64,000 nt of DNA from Brachionus plicatilis (taxonomy: Eukaryota > Rotifera > Eurotatoria > Ploima > Brachionidae), in assembly GCA_010279815.1 (NCBI GenBank), contig QEOQ01000359.1:109342-173341 (forward strand), written 5' to 3'. The notes under the pieces are model-generated. The model did not search any database. It worked only from the letters and a program-made list of their open reading frames with translations, and was not told the DNA's origin. Every line of letters begins with the position of its first letter. The first letter of the stretch is position 1. A program made the position numbers and the translations under genes. This document shows, one piece after another, positions 11,310 through 24,300 of this stretch.

Positions 11310-13049
11310 TGTTTTTTGGGGTAAAAAGAAATAAAAAGTTGATAGAAAGTTTCATTGGTAGAAACACTGTGAGTTGGTAACATTGAAAATTGGAAATTCA
11401 ATTCTCAACTTTTTTTGATAGAAATAAAATCAACAGAACTTTAAGTTGAATTTTAAGTTGGACTTAAAAAAAATTGTTCATATTAACTAAAACAAAGTAT
11501 CAAGTATCAAAAAAATTTCGAAATTTGTTCTGGAGCTTTCAAATCATGTGAAAATCTTTAAGAATGAGAAACGGAGAAAAACATTGAAATAATCTGAAAA
11601 CTGAATAAGAAGCAGCAAATAAAACAGTAAACTCATCCGACATCAGTAGTCAATGTAAAACAAGGATCAAACACTGCTAAAAAAACAGCTGATCAGATAA
11701 CTGTAACAAATGCGGTCATTAGCAAAATGAACGAAAGAATGTAAAGAAGAAAAAATGTGATCATTTATGCTGATTCCGAATCAAAGAAAGGGATTTTATC
11801 AGACAAGAGAGCAGAAAATGACTACTATTGGAAAAAGTGATGTGAAGCCAGCGTATTCGAGACATTTGATATTTAAAGACCAAAGTAAGACAAGTCCAAT
11901 TCTAGTAGAACTATCATTATCGTTATCAAGGACATCGTTATCAAGAAGCAAACCGAAATCCACTATTCCGAGCAGCCAAAAAGTTAAGAGATTTAAATAC
12001 TTTCAAATAATTTTCTTTCACAAGACTCGCCATTTCAATTTGGCATCCGTGGAAATCAGATCGTCGATTTCAAGAAGCAAACGGATCAGAAGTATCAGAA
12101 GTGATGGACGCAGAGGCGTTGGAGTATGTATTTAAATTGATGAATATATCTACTCATTTGAATAAAATGTTACAGGTTTTAATTTAAATAAAATTGAACA
12201 TTTTGGGGAGTAGTTAACTTTAACTTTAGGTAGAAGTCAATAAATTTCAATGACGGATGGCTCTAAAATGGAAGTATCTCAAATCCTTGGATTAAATATG
12301 ATCTCTAGAATTAGAAATAAGAGGAATTTTATCTACAGGAACCAGAGTTGTTTTAAAGTCAGAAGTCTCATAGCAAGTCCAAGTCTGGACTTTTCTTTTT
12401 TTTTTTCAAAGTCCGAGCAAAGACTTCCAAATCCAGGCTTTAAAATTTTGAATACTGAATAAGAATTGTGAAGACATTTATTCTAAAATTGCAAGAAAAT
12501 TCTGATAAATAGCAAATCTATTGCATTAGACAACCCAAGAGTTTAAAAATTTTTTGATATGAAGCCTGATCTAGCAAGTTTAAAAAAAAAGTCTGTACTT
12601 GGACTTTTTTTGGGACTTTTAAACAACTCTGACAGGAAATGTTTATGTAACTAGAAGGATATGAATCCAAATAAAGATTACAAACGTATCTGTAAATTAT
12701 TTTCATCATAAATAAAAAGAGCTAGACTAACTTATGAACAAAATTTAGTGGAAAAAGCTAAGAAGAGTCCAAAAATATGATATATAGTAAAACGAGGTAA
12801 AACAAATCAAAAGAAAAATTAAACGAATTAATATAAAACACCGTTTTTTCCAGCGAACTTTTTTTAAAAAAATCTTTCGAAAAATAACCACGTAAATAGT
12901 AAAAGATTTTCAAGCTTATTGTCCGATTTTTAAAAAAGAAATATATGATATTCCTGTTCACAATAGTCTAAGTTAAAATTAGAAAAAAAAAAATTCAAAA
13001 TCTTGAAAAATGATCCTTAAATTTACATTATTCTGATAGCTGTTCTACA
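11310..13049. other. Intergenic, no gene recognised
   Basis: Frames at 11767-12135 and 12250-12462 are open but give low-complexity, Ser/Arg/Lys-rich peptides with no recognisable family, and no splice partners. The sequence is slightly GC-richer than the flanks around 11540-12130. It may be the carcass of an element, but nothing specific can be named. Confidence 0.35.
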
Positions 13050-13315
13050 CGGTTTTACGACAAATACTCAAATGATCAACAAAGATTATTAAAAGAATCA
13101 GTCAATGGATTAGAAGAGTCAACCAATGAATTAAATCTAGAACCAAAAGAGATATCAAATCTTTTAAATAAATGTTTTCAAGATTTATTTGATATTGCAC
13201 TAGATGGTGAGCTTCCACCATTTGAAGTTTAAATTAATGAAAATTGGAACAATTTTAAATTTAACCAAATGATATTAGTGATGAAATTATATTTTACAAA
13301 TTAAAAGTAAATACA
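13050..13315 (+). pseudogene. LINE ORF2 fragment (region before the RT palm)
   Basis: From about 13050 the frame reads RFYDKYSNDQQRLLKESVNG, continues through EPKEISNLLNKCFQDLF and GELPPFEV to a stop near 13230, then resumes in another frame with NDISDEIIFYKLKVN. This matches the segment linking endonuclease to reverse transcriptase in jockey/CR1-like LINEs. Only this fragment remains. Confidence 0.55.
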
Positions 13316-13589
13316 TAATTCGCATTTAAGAACTAAAATAATTTCAAAAAGATTATTTTCATCATTTTTATAAGATTTTAATCACTTTGATCATGACCAT
13401 GAAAAATATCTTTTTTTAAATTTTTTTATTTTTATAAAAATAATTTGAGAAATTAAAAAATATAATTTAAAATTTGAATAATGAGATAGAGAAGCCGATT
13501 TTATAAAGTAAACTAATTTTCATCGCCGAATTTAAATAAAATGGTTCTCTAACTCATAAATGGTTTATCTTTCATCTTTCATTGATTAA

Positions 13590-14250
13590 TCGGAAACTTG
13601 AATCTTGAAAAATCAATTTAAAACATTATTTCAATTATGAAATATTCAAAAATATGGGTTTATTTTTGGATATTAAAATTAATGTATGAATTAATTCAAA
13701 TAATTTTAATGCTATGTAGATATTAAAAATAAATTAATAGGAAAAAAAATATTCTCAACCCATTGATAAAAGGCAATTTGAAGTTTTTGATCAATTTTAG
13801 ATGCTCAAAATGATCAAATCAAACTAAAACTATAAAATAAATTGTTATTTTTTAATAGAAATTTTGTAGAGATAGATTTTTGTATTTAACATACTATGTT
13901 AATGAAAAAATAAGCTCTGAAATATCAAAATGCACATTGCAGAGTGCACACCACCCAAATGATGCTATTTTAAGTGGATAATTTTTTGCAGAATTTTGCA
14001 GATTTTACCTTTAGATTTAACAAAGTACATTGAAACCAAAAATTTACCTCTGCACTAATTCTATTAAGAAATTTTAGTTTATTTTTAAGTTTTAGTTTGA
14101 TTTGATCATTTTGAGCATCAAAAATTGATCATAAACTTCAACTTGCCTTGATACTACCGTTTCTTATAATGAACTCATTTTTTGTAAAGTTTATTTTGAA
14201 TTGTTTCTTTTCAAAAGTATTTGTTTATAGAATTCCAAATCAATTTCAAA
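13590..14250. mobile_element. Old, interrupted GGCA family B copy
   Basis: The segments 13590-13771 and 14165-14240 resemble the left arm and loop of 7818-8360 in the same order (for example AATTCAAATAATTTTAATG, TTTTGTAAAGTTT, TTTCAAAAGTATTTGT). Between them sits a separate GGCA element (13772-14147), so this older copy served as its target. The right arm is lost. Confidence 0.5.
13772..14147. mobile_element. GGCA-type TIR element nested in an older copy
   Basis: Inverted ends of about 58 bp: GGCAATTTGAAGTTTTTGAT on the left, complement ending CTTCAACTTGCC on the right. The flanks share TTGATA but no exact 8-bp duplication remains. The interior is non-coding. Confidence 0.75.
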
Positions 14251-14486
14251 ATTTTAATTTTAAATTTAATTAGTCTATAAAGCCAGTTTGATAATATTAT
14301 CAAATGACAGTTACAGTTGTTCAAGTAAAAGAAAAAAAATGGAAAAAACCTTAATAATGTAAAATGAATATTTAAGGACGTTTTTTGTATAAAAAACGTG
14401 TTTGTTACTAAACGGCCAAAAAAAGTAAAAAAAATGTTATCAATGTTTTTATTTTTTTTTGATTTTTTTGATTTTTGATTATTTTT

Positions 14487-14921
14487 GAAAATTATCAAAT
14501 TAATTTTTGGTATAAAATTTTATTTAACAAAATTATCAAGATTGTCTTAGTTAATTTAAAATATAATATTAATTTAAAACTTATTTTACATTTTATTTAC
14601 TAATAAAAATAAATTAAAGCTTTAAAATCATATTCAAAAAAAAAATAAATCTTATCATTAAACTAGAGAATTTTCACACAAAATATATTCCGATTAGTAA
14701 CTTTATTACTAATTATGTTTACAAAAAACTTATCTGCTTATTCATTTTTATTCAGCTTATTTTTTATTTTTTGAATATGATTTTAAAGCTTTAATTTATT
14801 TTTATTAGTAAATAAAATGAAAAATAAGTTTTAAATTAATATTATATTTTAAATTAACTAAGGCTATCTTGATAATTTTGTTAAATAAAATTTTATTCCA
14901 AAAATTAATTTGATAATTTTT
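14487..14921. mobile_element. Foldback element with about 155-bp arms
   Basis: The left arm (from AAAATTATCAAATTAATTTT) and the right arm (ending at 14921) are nearly exact inverted repeats around a loop of about 125 bp. No coding content and no unambiguous target duplication. The terminal bases do not match the GGCA or GGGG families, so the boundaries are approximate. Confidence 0.65.
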
Positions 14922-17161
14922 TTGGTCATAAAAATAACTATGATATCAGCTTATTTCTCGAATAAAAAAGAAAATTCTTAAATTTTAATACAAATCTTTA
15001 AATAAAATTTGATTGAACATATGATGTTTTGTGCTTAATAATTGATCTGCTAAATTAAGTAAAAAAAATGTTTCTTTTAATCAAAAATTGAAATTTAAGA
15101 TTAAAACAGATTGCTCCGTGATTTGGACACTTTTAAAGTCTATAATAATTTTTTCGATCGACCAAAAAGGAAAAAAAATCATTCAAATGATTTTATTTTT
15201 GATATGATTGAACATAAAATTTAGAAAAACAAGTAATTATTGGCTAAAAGGATGCAATATAAAAATCAAATTTCCTTTTTTTATCTAAAAATTCATTTAT
15301 TTTTAAAAGGAAAATTTATCGAGCGATTTAAACTGAACATCACAACACCTAAGTTCCACCTTTTTTGAACTATCAAAAATTGTAAAAATTTTGAACATAA
15401 TAAAAGCAAAGAATGAAAAAAATTTAAAAAAAAATAATTCAAGCTTAAAAACTGAACTATTGAAAATTTTAACGCCAATATCGGTATCCAAATTTATAAT
15501 TTATCTTTTTTGCAATTGCTTGTGTTTATTTAAAATTTTATTGATTCTTTAATTTTTTTAAATTTCATTCAAATTTTGTTCCATATTTAATTATTTAAAA
15601 GATGCTTTGAATAACAAAAAATTAATCTCTGATTTTCCTGTGAAAAAAAAAACGAATTAAAAAAGATAAATAAATATCAAATTCATTAAATAATGCCTAA
15701 TCATTCGGCTGCTCTTAAAAGATTTCAAATGGCCTCAAATAAGATAATAAAATTTGATAAAGTATAGGGAAGATTGGAACAATTTAATTCTAATTGGTAA
15801 AAGCTTCTTTTGAATAGCAAATAATTAAGATGAACGTCAAAAAAATCATAAAAAGATCAAAATTTGAATATTTGCTGAATTTTTTTCTATAATTTTTCTA
15901 TTTTTAAAATGTAATTCATTTTTATTTTAATAAAATCTTATCAATATACATTTTTAAATAATTATTTGAAAAGTCTTATAATTTTAGGTGAAAGTAATTA
16001 ATTTGAGGTAGATTAATCAAATCTTTTAATTTAAAAGTTTTTTTTAAATTTAAATTTAGCTATTTTAAAGAAAAAAACAAAGCTCTAAAAAGAAAGTAAA
16101 GTCTTGCGAAATTCATTAGATATGATTTAAGTTTACTTTTAATTTTATAATAAAATTTTTAATGATATAACTCAGATAGGAAAAATCAAAAAAAATTGTT
16201 TTATTCATTTTTTCATTCATATTGAGATAAATAATTTCGAGTTCTAATGTTTTTTTAAAATTTATTTTATAGAATAAATGACCAATTATTTAGTAAATTT
16301 TTTCAACAATCGCCCGTCCCATTTACTAATTTAATTTACGAATCACGAAATAAAAATATTAACTTAAATAGCAATTAATATTTTAATCGATTAAATTATT
16401 TTAACTTTAAAATCAATTTTTTGAACTGACACTTAAAAAGTAAAATAAATGAATCTTTCCCAAAGTTTAAATTTATATTCAAATTTAAATTAAATCAAGT
16501 TTTTCTTTTTGTATAAAATTTTCCATATTTATTTTTTATAAGATTCAAATTAACAACAGTTATTCGAAGAAAATTTTCAAATAATTTCTAAAAAAAAAAT
16601 TTTCATTTCACTTAATTTACGATTTTTATTTTTTCAAATTATTTCTTTTTGCGGTAAAAATTTTTATTTTTATATTTTTACATTATTTTTTTATAATTTT
16701 ACATCGCCATAATTGGCATTAATTAGATCTAATAAATAAATAAATAAATCTGAAGCATACCTCAAGTTAAGCTAAATTTAGTTGTATATACAAAAAATGA
16801 TTTCATCAATTCTGGTCACTCAATATAATGAACATTTAAAAATTTATTTTTTAATCTAATTTTTCTTTGAATTCTTTAAAATTAATACCGATTATAAACG
16901 AAAAACATTGAAAATTGAAAAACTTTCTCTCTTATCTCGGCATTTTTATTCTTGATCTTTATTAATAAATATTTTTACCAAATTAATAACTCAAATGAGT
17001 GAGATAATTTAAATCAAATTGCTTTTAATATACTCAAAATGAGTGTCAAAGTTTTTTATAAATGATATCTTTAAATCTCACATTAATTTTAGATTAATAA
17101 AAAAATGCTAAAACTTTTTTAAAAAAAGATTTTTTTAAATCTTAAAGATTACATAAATATC
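14922..17161. other. Intergenic, no gene recognised
   Basis: About 2.2 kb of AT-rich sequence. Frames at 15293-15491 on the minus strand are short, overlapping and of low complexity. A brief open stretch near 15690-15770 (MPNHSAALKRFQMASNK) matches no family I know. Nothing further can be supported. Confidence 0.4.
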
Positions 17162-17313
17162 TATTCCCTCGCTCGATTATGCTGCATTACAAGCTAAGAC
17201 ATGCAAATTAAAACAACAAATTAAAATGTTTTAGCATGGTGGAGATTTACTTTGGTGCAAGATCCAAAAGCTGGTAGCTTAGTTAATGGTGCAGCATAAT
17301 CGAATGAGAAATT
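17162..17313. mobile_element. MITE of the CCGTATTCCCTCG family, worn copy
   Basis: It aligns over its full length with the intact copy at 62201-62360: TATTCCCTCGCTCGATTATG at the left, internal ACAAGCTAAGACATGCA and TTTAGCATGG, and GCAGCATAATCGAATGAG at the right. The outermost bases of both termini are degraded. Confidence 0.8.
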
Positions 17314-18366
17314 AGGGTATAAATTTAATATCTTTTTATTATTAATAAAGCTTCAATCTTCTTGACAAACTGAATAAATTAATTTTATGAATTTGATTTT
17401 TATTTTATTTTGAAAGATAACCGTGCCAATTAACAAAAGATATAAAAATTTGTTTAATTTTGAAAAAAAAATATTTTAATCAATTATGTAAAAAAAAATT
17501 GTAACAAATACAAAATCAAAAAAATATAACATCCATAATATCAAAACTTTGGTTGCACTTGCTTGAAGTTGAATATTAATTTATAAAAAATTAACTTTGA
17601 TTTTAGATTAAAATACTTTTATTGATGTTTTGTAAATTTAAATACTAAACAAGTTCATTAATTAATTATTAAATTAAAAAAATATTTTTAGGTTTTTCTT
17701 TCAAATAATAATAATAAGATTCAGGAAAAAACAAAATAAATAAACCGGGATAATATTTAGAAAATTTTTTTTTAATTCTTAATTCAAATTTAAATAACTA
17801 TTTTTCCTTAAATTAATGATATTGGTGCAAAAATTTTTTTATTAAATAATTAAAAAAAACAAATTTTCTTTTTTTTTACATATTTTTTGAATGTTTTATT
17901 TCAGAATTATTACAGAAAATAAAATTTTATTAAATTTTTTAATTGTAATTACACCTTCTTCAAAATATTTTAATCACCTGAAAGAATCAGAAAATAATCA
18001 TATGATGAACTTAATATAATGTGCTAATTTTATTTGTTCTAGACTAATAAAACTGAAAAATTACTCAACTATCTGTTTTAGACCAAAATAAAATTTTATC
18101 TCAAGTATTTTAATAGAATATTATTATCTTAATGTATTTTTTTTTCAAATTATTTTTTTATTGACTTTGTTTAAAATAAAACCTTATCTAAATTTTCTTA
18201 AAAACATGACTTAAATCATTATTGTTCAGCATTCATGTGATTTAAAACAATCAAGCTTACTTATCTATTTCGAAAATTTTCAAAACAAAGCATTTTTTTT
18301 AAATAAAAGATCTAATCATTCTAAATTTTTTATTTATTTTTATAATTATTATTTTCTGAAAAAAAA
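17314..18366. other. Upstream region of the aminopeptidase gene
   Basis: AT-rich, no ORF, no bounded repeat. It must contain the promoter of the gene starting at 18367, but no core element stands out from the AT background. Confidence 0.35.
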
Positions 18367-21300
18367 ATGGAAAAACTGGAAATAGAAGAAAGCAGTTTGG
18401 CCACAGTTAAAAATGGGGTTTTAATTTCGAAAAAAATTTTATACATAGCTGGTGTTTCTTTCGGCCTAATCTTGGTAGGCTCAATTTTGGCAACCTATTT
18501 TGGAGCTATTAATTCAGTCAATTCTGATCCAACAACTCTAAAGACCTCAACATCAACTACAACATCAACTACAACTTCAACTACAACATCGACTACAACA
18601 TCAACTACAACATCAACTACAACATCAACTACAACATCAACTACAACATCAACTATAACATCAACTATAACATCAACTACAACATCAACTACAACATCAA
18701 CTACAACATCAACTACAACAAGTAAGATTTTATTAACCAAATGAAAAAATAAATCTAAGTTTTATTTTTAAGCTGCCCCATTAAATTATAGATTGACTCA
18801 GGATTTAAAACCTTTTTATTATGACATCTTTATTCAGCCATTTTTTAGAGTTACTGAAGAGCCACATAATTATTCAGCTAATGTTACAATAGACTTTTTA
18901 TGTGAGGTTCAAACAAACAAACTAATTTTGCACATGAAAGATTTAATCTTGGACAATTCGACACTTACCATTACAAGTTTAAATGACTCATCTTTTGTCG
19001 ACCAACAAATATCTTCAGACTGGACTTACAACAGCATTAACCATTTTTTTACGGCAGAAATTCCTCAACAATTTAAGATCAATCACTCATATAGATTTAG
19101 GGCTTCTTTTACTGGATTTAGCACAGATGATGAGCTGGGATTTTACAAAAGTTCCTACAAAGATTCTAATAATCAAACAAAGTGAGAAAATTTTATTTTA
19201 AATTACGTCTAAATTAAAAAAAAATTCCAAGGTGGCTGATTACTTCTCAAATGGAATATATTGAAGCAAGAAAATCGTTCATTTGTTTTGATGAGCCCAT
19301 TTTTAAGTCAAAATTCAAAATTAGTATTCTGCATGATGAAAGTTTGCATGCTATGTCCAATATGCCCATTAACAAAACAACTCAAATGTATTTATTGTGA
19401 TATTTAATTAAAAAAAAAGTTACTTTTTTTTTTTTTTAGTGGCCCAAAAGATGGTTATAACTGGACTCTGACAGAATTTGAAGAAACAGTTCAAATGTCC
19501 ACATATTTGGTTGCAATTTTAGTTTCAGACTTCAAATGCAAAAGTGGAGTTTCGAATTCAAGTTATTCTAATGTTGATGTTAAAGTTTGTGCTAGACCAA
19601 ATGCCGAAGATAAACTTGATCTAGCTTTGAGCTCTTCGGTAGATATATTGGGTTTTTTTGAGGAGTATTACAAAGTAAAATATCCCTTGGAAAAATTAGG
19701 TAAGATATTTTTATTTAAAAACTAAAAAAAAAACTTTAAAAAATTTTATTTAGATCATGCGGGAGTGCCAGATTTTAAATATGGCGCTATGGAAAATTGG
19801 GGTCTAGCCATTTACCGAGAAGTTTACTTTATCTTCGATGAAAAAAGTACTCAAGCTACTGAAATAAATGTCGTGAGAATAATTGCACATGAAATTTCGC
19901 ACATGTGGTTCGGAAATCTTGTCACTCCAAAGTGGTGGGACGATCTGTGGCTGAATGAAGGCTTTGCTCGATTTGCGGAGCATGTTGGATCAGATGCTGT
20001 TAAAAAACACTGGAGAATGGTAAATAATTACACAACATCTTGCCTTTTCAGATATTTAGAATTTATTTTTATCTATATTGAGAATATCATTTTTAATTTT
20101 GTGATAAGTAGCTACACTTTTTTTTTTAATTTTTTTTATCAAAAATTAAGATACAAAATGATTTTCTATCTTAATTTTTTTGATAAAAAAAATAAGATCA
20201 TTTCAAAAACTTTATTTTTAAGAAATTTGATTAAACTAATTATAGTCTTAAAGAAGACCAAAGTTAAAATTAAATATTTCTAGATGGAGATTTTGTACTA
20301 TACCTAAAAGAAAAACTTCAAAAAAATTTTTGAACCAAAATCAAAAGGAGATAAAATTTGTTAAAGATTTTAAGTAAATCGTCAGACTGTTTAAAACAAT
20401 GATTTTTTTATAAATTTGAAAGAAATCCGCAGAATTATGCACAAAACTACATGAAAATTTATCGCTACGTTTTATATTTTAGTTAAAATTTAAAAAAAAA
20501 AAAATAAGGTATTGTAAAATTCAAATACAAATTGAACAAAAATTCTTCAAAAAGTTGATAAAATATACTTAAAAAAATGCTGCAACCATTGCCTAAAATT
20601 AGATCATTATTTTCATTTTTTTAGTAAATTAAACCAAAAATCAATTTAAATCTTATTGATATTTTATTTTTTGTCTTACCGTATTCCCTCGTTGGATATT
20701 GCAGCCTCAGAATCCGAAACACAACTTTGACGCAGGCAATAAACACCATCAATTTGTATTTGAATTTCACAATACCAATAATAATGATGTGCAAAATATC
20801 TAAAATTTCTGAAAAAAATTGAAATTGAATTTCTGTTAAATTAGCTGAGTAAAGCAGACTTAGACAGTCAATGCAGCTTTGTAAGTTGCACCATGTTGTA
20901 TTCACAAAACTAATATTGAACTTATTCAAATTTTTATCATTTTTTTCAGTTCTAAAGAAAAAGTAATTTTAAAGTCAAGGTAGAAACTAAATTTTTAATT
21001 GTGCATTTGAAGTAAAAAAAATTTTGGTACAAAAAACAAAAAAAAAATATTAGAATTGCCAAAGCTTTAGTTCTGAAGGACCAAAACATGTTCTGTAAAT
21101 TGTAGCAATTGATAGATCCTTTGTACCGCCAGAATACTGATTCTGCAAAATTAAGAAAATAGTTATTTTATGGTTGTTCCTAAAATCCGGAACCAGAACA
21201 TGGAACCCGGAACTAAATTCAAGTTAAAAATTATATGCTAATACTCGGAGCCGGAACCATCTTTTCTAAAACACGAAACCAGAAAAAGTTAAAAAATATA

Positions 21301-24300
21301 TGATTTTAACAAAATTTTTTTTAATTATTAAATTTAAGATAATTTTTAATCTAATAAATAATAAAAGTAAATAATGCAAAAAAGAAAGGATGTGAGTTGA
21401 AAAAAAATTATTGTTTTTTTTTTTTGAAATTTTTAAAACCTGTGTGAGTTTTTGATTGCATCATTTAAAAAATTTCAGTATCGCTTTTATTTCAGTCATC
21501 TTATAAAAATTATCACAAACCATTAATTTCATTAAATTTAAAATATCAATAAACTATTGACTATTGTAAATTATTTTTAAATCAGTCCCGGATTTTAGTA
21601 TACAGTTCCGTTTGAAAAATGTTCCAGACTTTAGTATATAGTTCCGGGTTGCATGTTCCGGTTCCGGATTTTAGGGACAACCTTATTTTATTACAAAAAA
21701 CAAAACTAAAATTTGAAAAACGCCAGAGCGCCAATTCGGACCGTGCAAAACATCTGATACATCCTCTGTACCACCACTTAAAGTCGAGTCATATTTTTTT
21801 AAAAATATCCATAATTCACAATTTTATGAATTTTGCAGATTAATTGCAGACTTTTGCATAATGAGTAAATTTGTGGTTCAAAGGATGCGTCAATGGCTGC
21901 AATTTACAGAACATGTTTTGGTCCTTCAGAACTTAAGCTTTGGGACTTTTAATATTTTGTTTTTGTTTTTTGTACCAAAATTCACAATGCCAAAAAAATG
22001 TGTCTCTGCTTGTTAAATTTTTTTATTTTTTTAAATTCTAGTGATTTGACTTCACTTTTGAATGACTTTTGAACAGCTCTATGAATCTGAATTAGACGAA
22101 ATATTTTGTTAGGAAAATTACTGAACCAATTTATCTAAATAAAAATAAAAATTTAATTATTTCTATTTATTTCAAATAAAATTTCCAGTTATCATGTTAA
22201 ACATGCTACTTTAAAATATTTTGACCAAAACAAATTTTCATAATTTTATTTTAAAGTATGACAGGTTATTTGATTTACTCCTGAACGTAATTCAATCAGA
22301 TTCGACTGAAGAAACCAGAGCAGTCTCATCGGATGTAAATACTCCTGAAGAAATTGACGCAAACATAAATCCAACAATTACTTATGGAAAAGTAAATTAA
22401 ATTTTTTTTTTAAATTTTAATTTAGCATTAAAAATTTTTTATCAAGGGTTCAGCTATTGTAAAAATGTTATCCTATATTTTGGGCGATGACACTTTTAGA
22501 AACGGACTGAAAGTATAATTTAAAAAATTAAAAAGACATGAGGCATTAATAATTTCAATTAGAATTATTTTGAAACTTTTGAATATCAAAATGTAGATCA
22601 ATCTGATTTGTGGAGAATCATGAATGAAGTAACAATTATTTAAGTTTAAATAAATATGAAATAAAATATAATTTTTAATCAAGCAAATGAAATTGGAAAA
22701 TAAATCACATGGAGTAGATCTTTTGCCAGTAATGACATCGTGGACAAAACAAAAGGGTCATCCCGTTGTTACTTTAAAACGAATAAATGATACACACATT
22801 TCCGTGAAGCAGAATAGATTTTTGACCGATTCCACTGTTTCCGGCTTAAGCGAGTATTTTAATAAAAACATTTGGTTTATTTTTTAAATGTAACTATCAA
22901 CCTTTAAGCACTTTCTGGCAAATTCCGCTTTCTTTTTCTATCGAAGAACTGGGATCAAGTGGTCAATCTTTAACAAAAAAGATCAATTCAACCAACTTAT
23001 TTGACAAATTTTTGTGGATAAGCAATAAAACAGAAGAGAGTATTTTTCAATTTAAAAAATTTTATTAGAAAATTAAACTAAAATTAAATCAAGCAATCAT
23101 TAACCTTAATAAAACTTTGACTGATAGCAATTTTCTAATTGCCAATTTGGACATGGCAGTATTTTGCCGAATTAATTATGATGAAAAAGATTGGAAGATT
23201 ATAGCCGAACAATTGCTCACAAACACTCAAGTAATTACTTTTTAAATTTAATAAAAAAAAAACATAAAATTCATTCAAATTTTTTTTTAATCTAGGAATT
23301 ATCTGCACGAACTAGGGCTCAATTGATCAGCGATGTTTTCAGTCTTTCTCAAGCTTTGTACATTAGTCCCGAAATAGCTTTAAATCACATTCGATATCTT
23401 GAAAACGAACTTGACTATTTACCATGGAGCGTATTCCTAGAAAGAGTTAAATATTTTACAGGCCAATTGGACTCAACTGAAATTTATATTCCTTTCAAAA
23501 AATATCTTCAAAAATTAGTAAAACCGTACTACCAAAAATTAGGATGGATTGATAATCCAGTGACAGATGATTGGAATGATAGGTTCTTTAAGAATTTAGT
23601 TATAATTTTTAGTATAGATGTATTCATATGTGTTTTTTGTACATTTCAATTTGGATTCTATATTTTTTAAAATAATACCAAGAAGTATTCTCAATTTTTT
23701 TTGCAAGCAAAATTTTACAAATTGTCTTAGTCTTAAAATTTTAAAAAGAATTTTTCACATATTTACTTGGTAATAATGCAGAAGAAGTCATCTATACTAA
23801 AGTTGGTTTATTTTAAGCGGATCTGAATTTAATTAAAATATTTTATATTAATAATAGTAAGCTATTAAATTTAAAAAATTTCAAGAGATACGCTGATTTT
23901 TCTGCCATATCATCTTCTTTTTCTTTTAAATTAGGGTTCATTTCTTCCATTTTAGAAAATTCAATCGATTTTTTTACTAAAATATTTAAGCCAAAGTTTG
24001 GTTGTAAAAGTTTAGACCAGGTTTTTTGTGACCAGTTTTTTGGTCACTAAAAAAAATTATTGATTACAAAGAAAAATTCCTGATCACAAAAAAAAAATGC
24101 TGGTCACATAGAATAAATTTTATTTGATTTCTAAAATATTGTTAATAAAATATTAATCAATTTTGAAATAAATTTCAAGTAAATTTTTTTACAATAACTT
24201 AATAACTAACAAGTTCAAAAATGTTACTTTACTTGATCCAAAATCGAAATTAAATTATTACGAAAAAAAATCACAAGAGATATCTGAGGCATCCAAAGAT

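Larger units (their letters stand above)
20020..22256. other. Large intron 5 of the aminopeptidase, filled with repeats
   Basis: The intron starts GTAAAT just after the zinc-site exon and ends TTAAAG. It holds elements at 20508-20776 and 21020-21982, the latter itself hit by 21172-21682. The neighbouring introns are about 50 bp, so insertions account for most of the size. Confidence 0.8.

Noticed and set aside
11767..12462. Two plus-strand frames (122 and 70 codons)
   Set aside because: No family resemblance, low-complexity composition, no splice partners or start context; not better than chance in this region.
14211..15491. Minus-strand frames rich in Phe, Leu, Lys and Asn
   Set aside because: Translations of poly-A/T tracts, one of them inside a foldback element; no codon structure.
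18495..18740. Minus-strand frame of Val-Asp-Val repeats
   Set aside because: Antisense of the ACATCAACTACA minisatellite in exon 1 of the aminopeptidase.
19754..20283. Reading the zinc-site exon to the stop at 20283 as the end of the protein
   Set aside because: A GTAAAT donor at 20020 and in-phase downstream exons with the catalytic Tyr show that the frame after 20019 is intron.
20621..21843. Open frames within the large aminopeptidase intron
   Set aside because: They lie across transposon arms and termini (20508-20776, 21020-21982) and match no protein.
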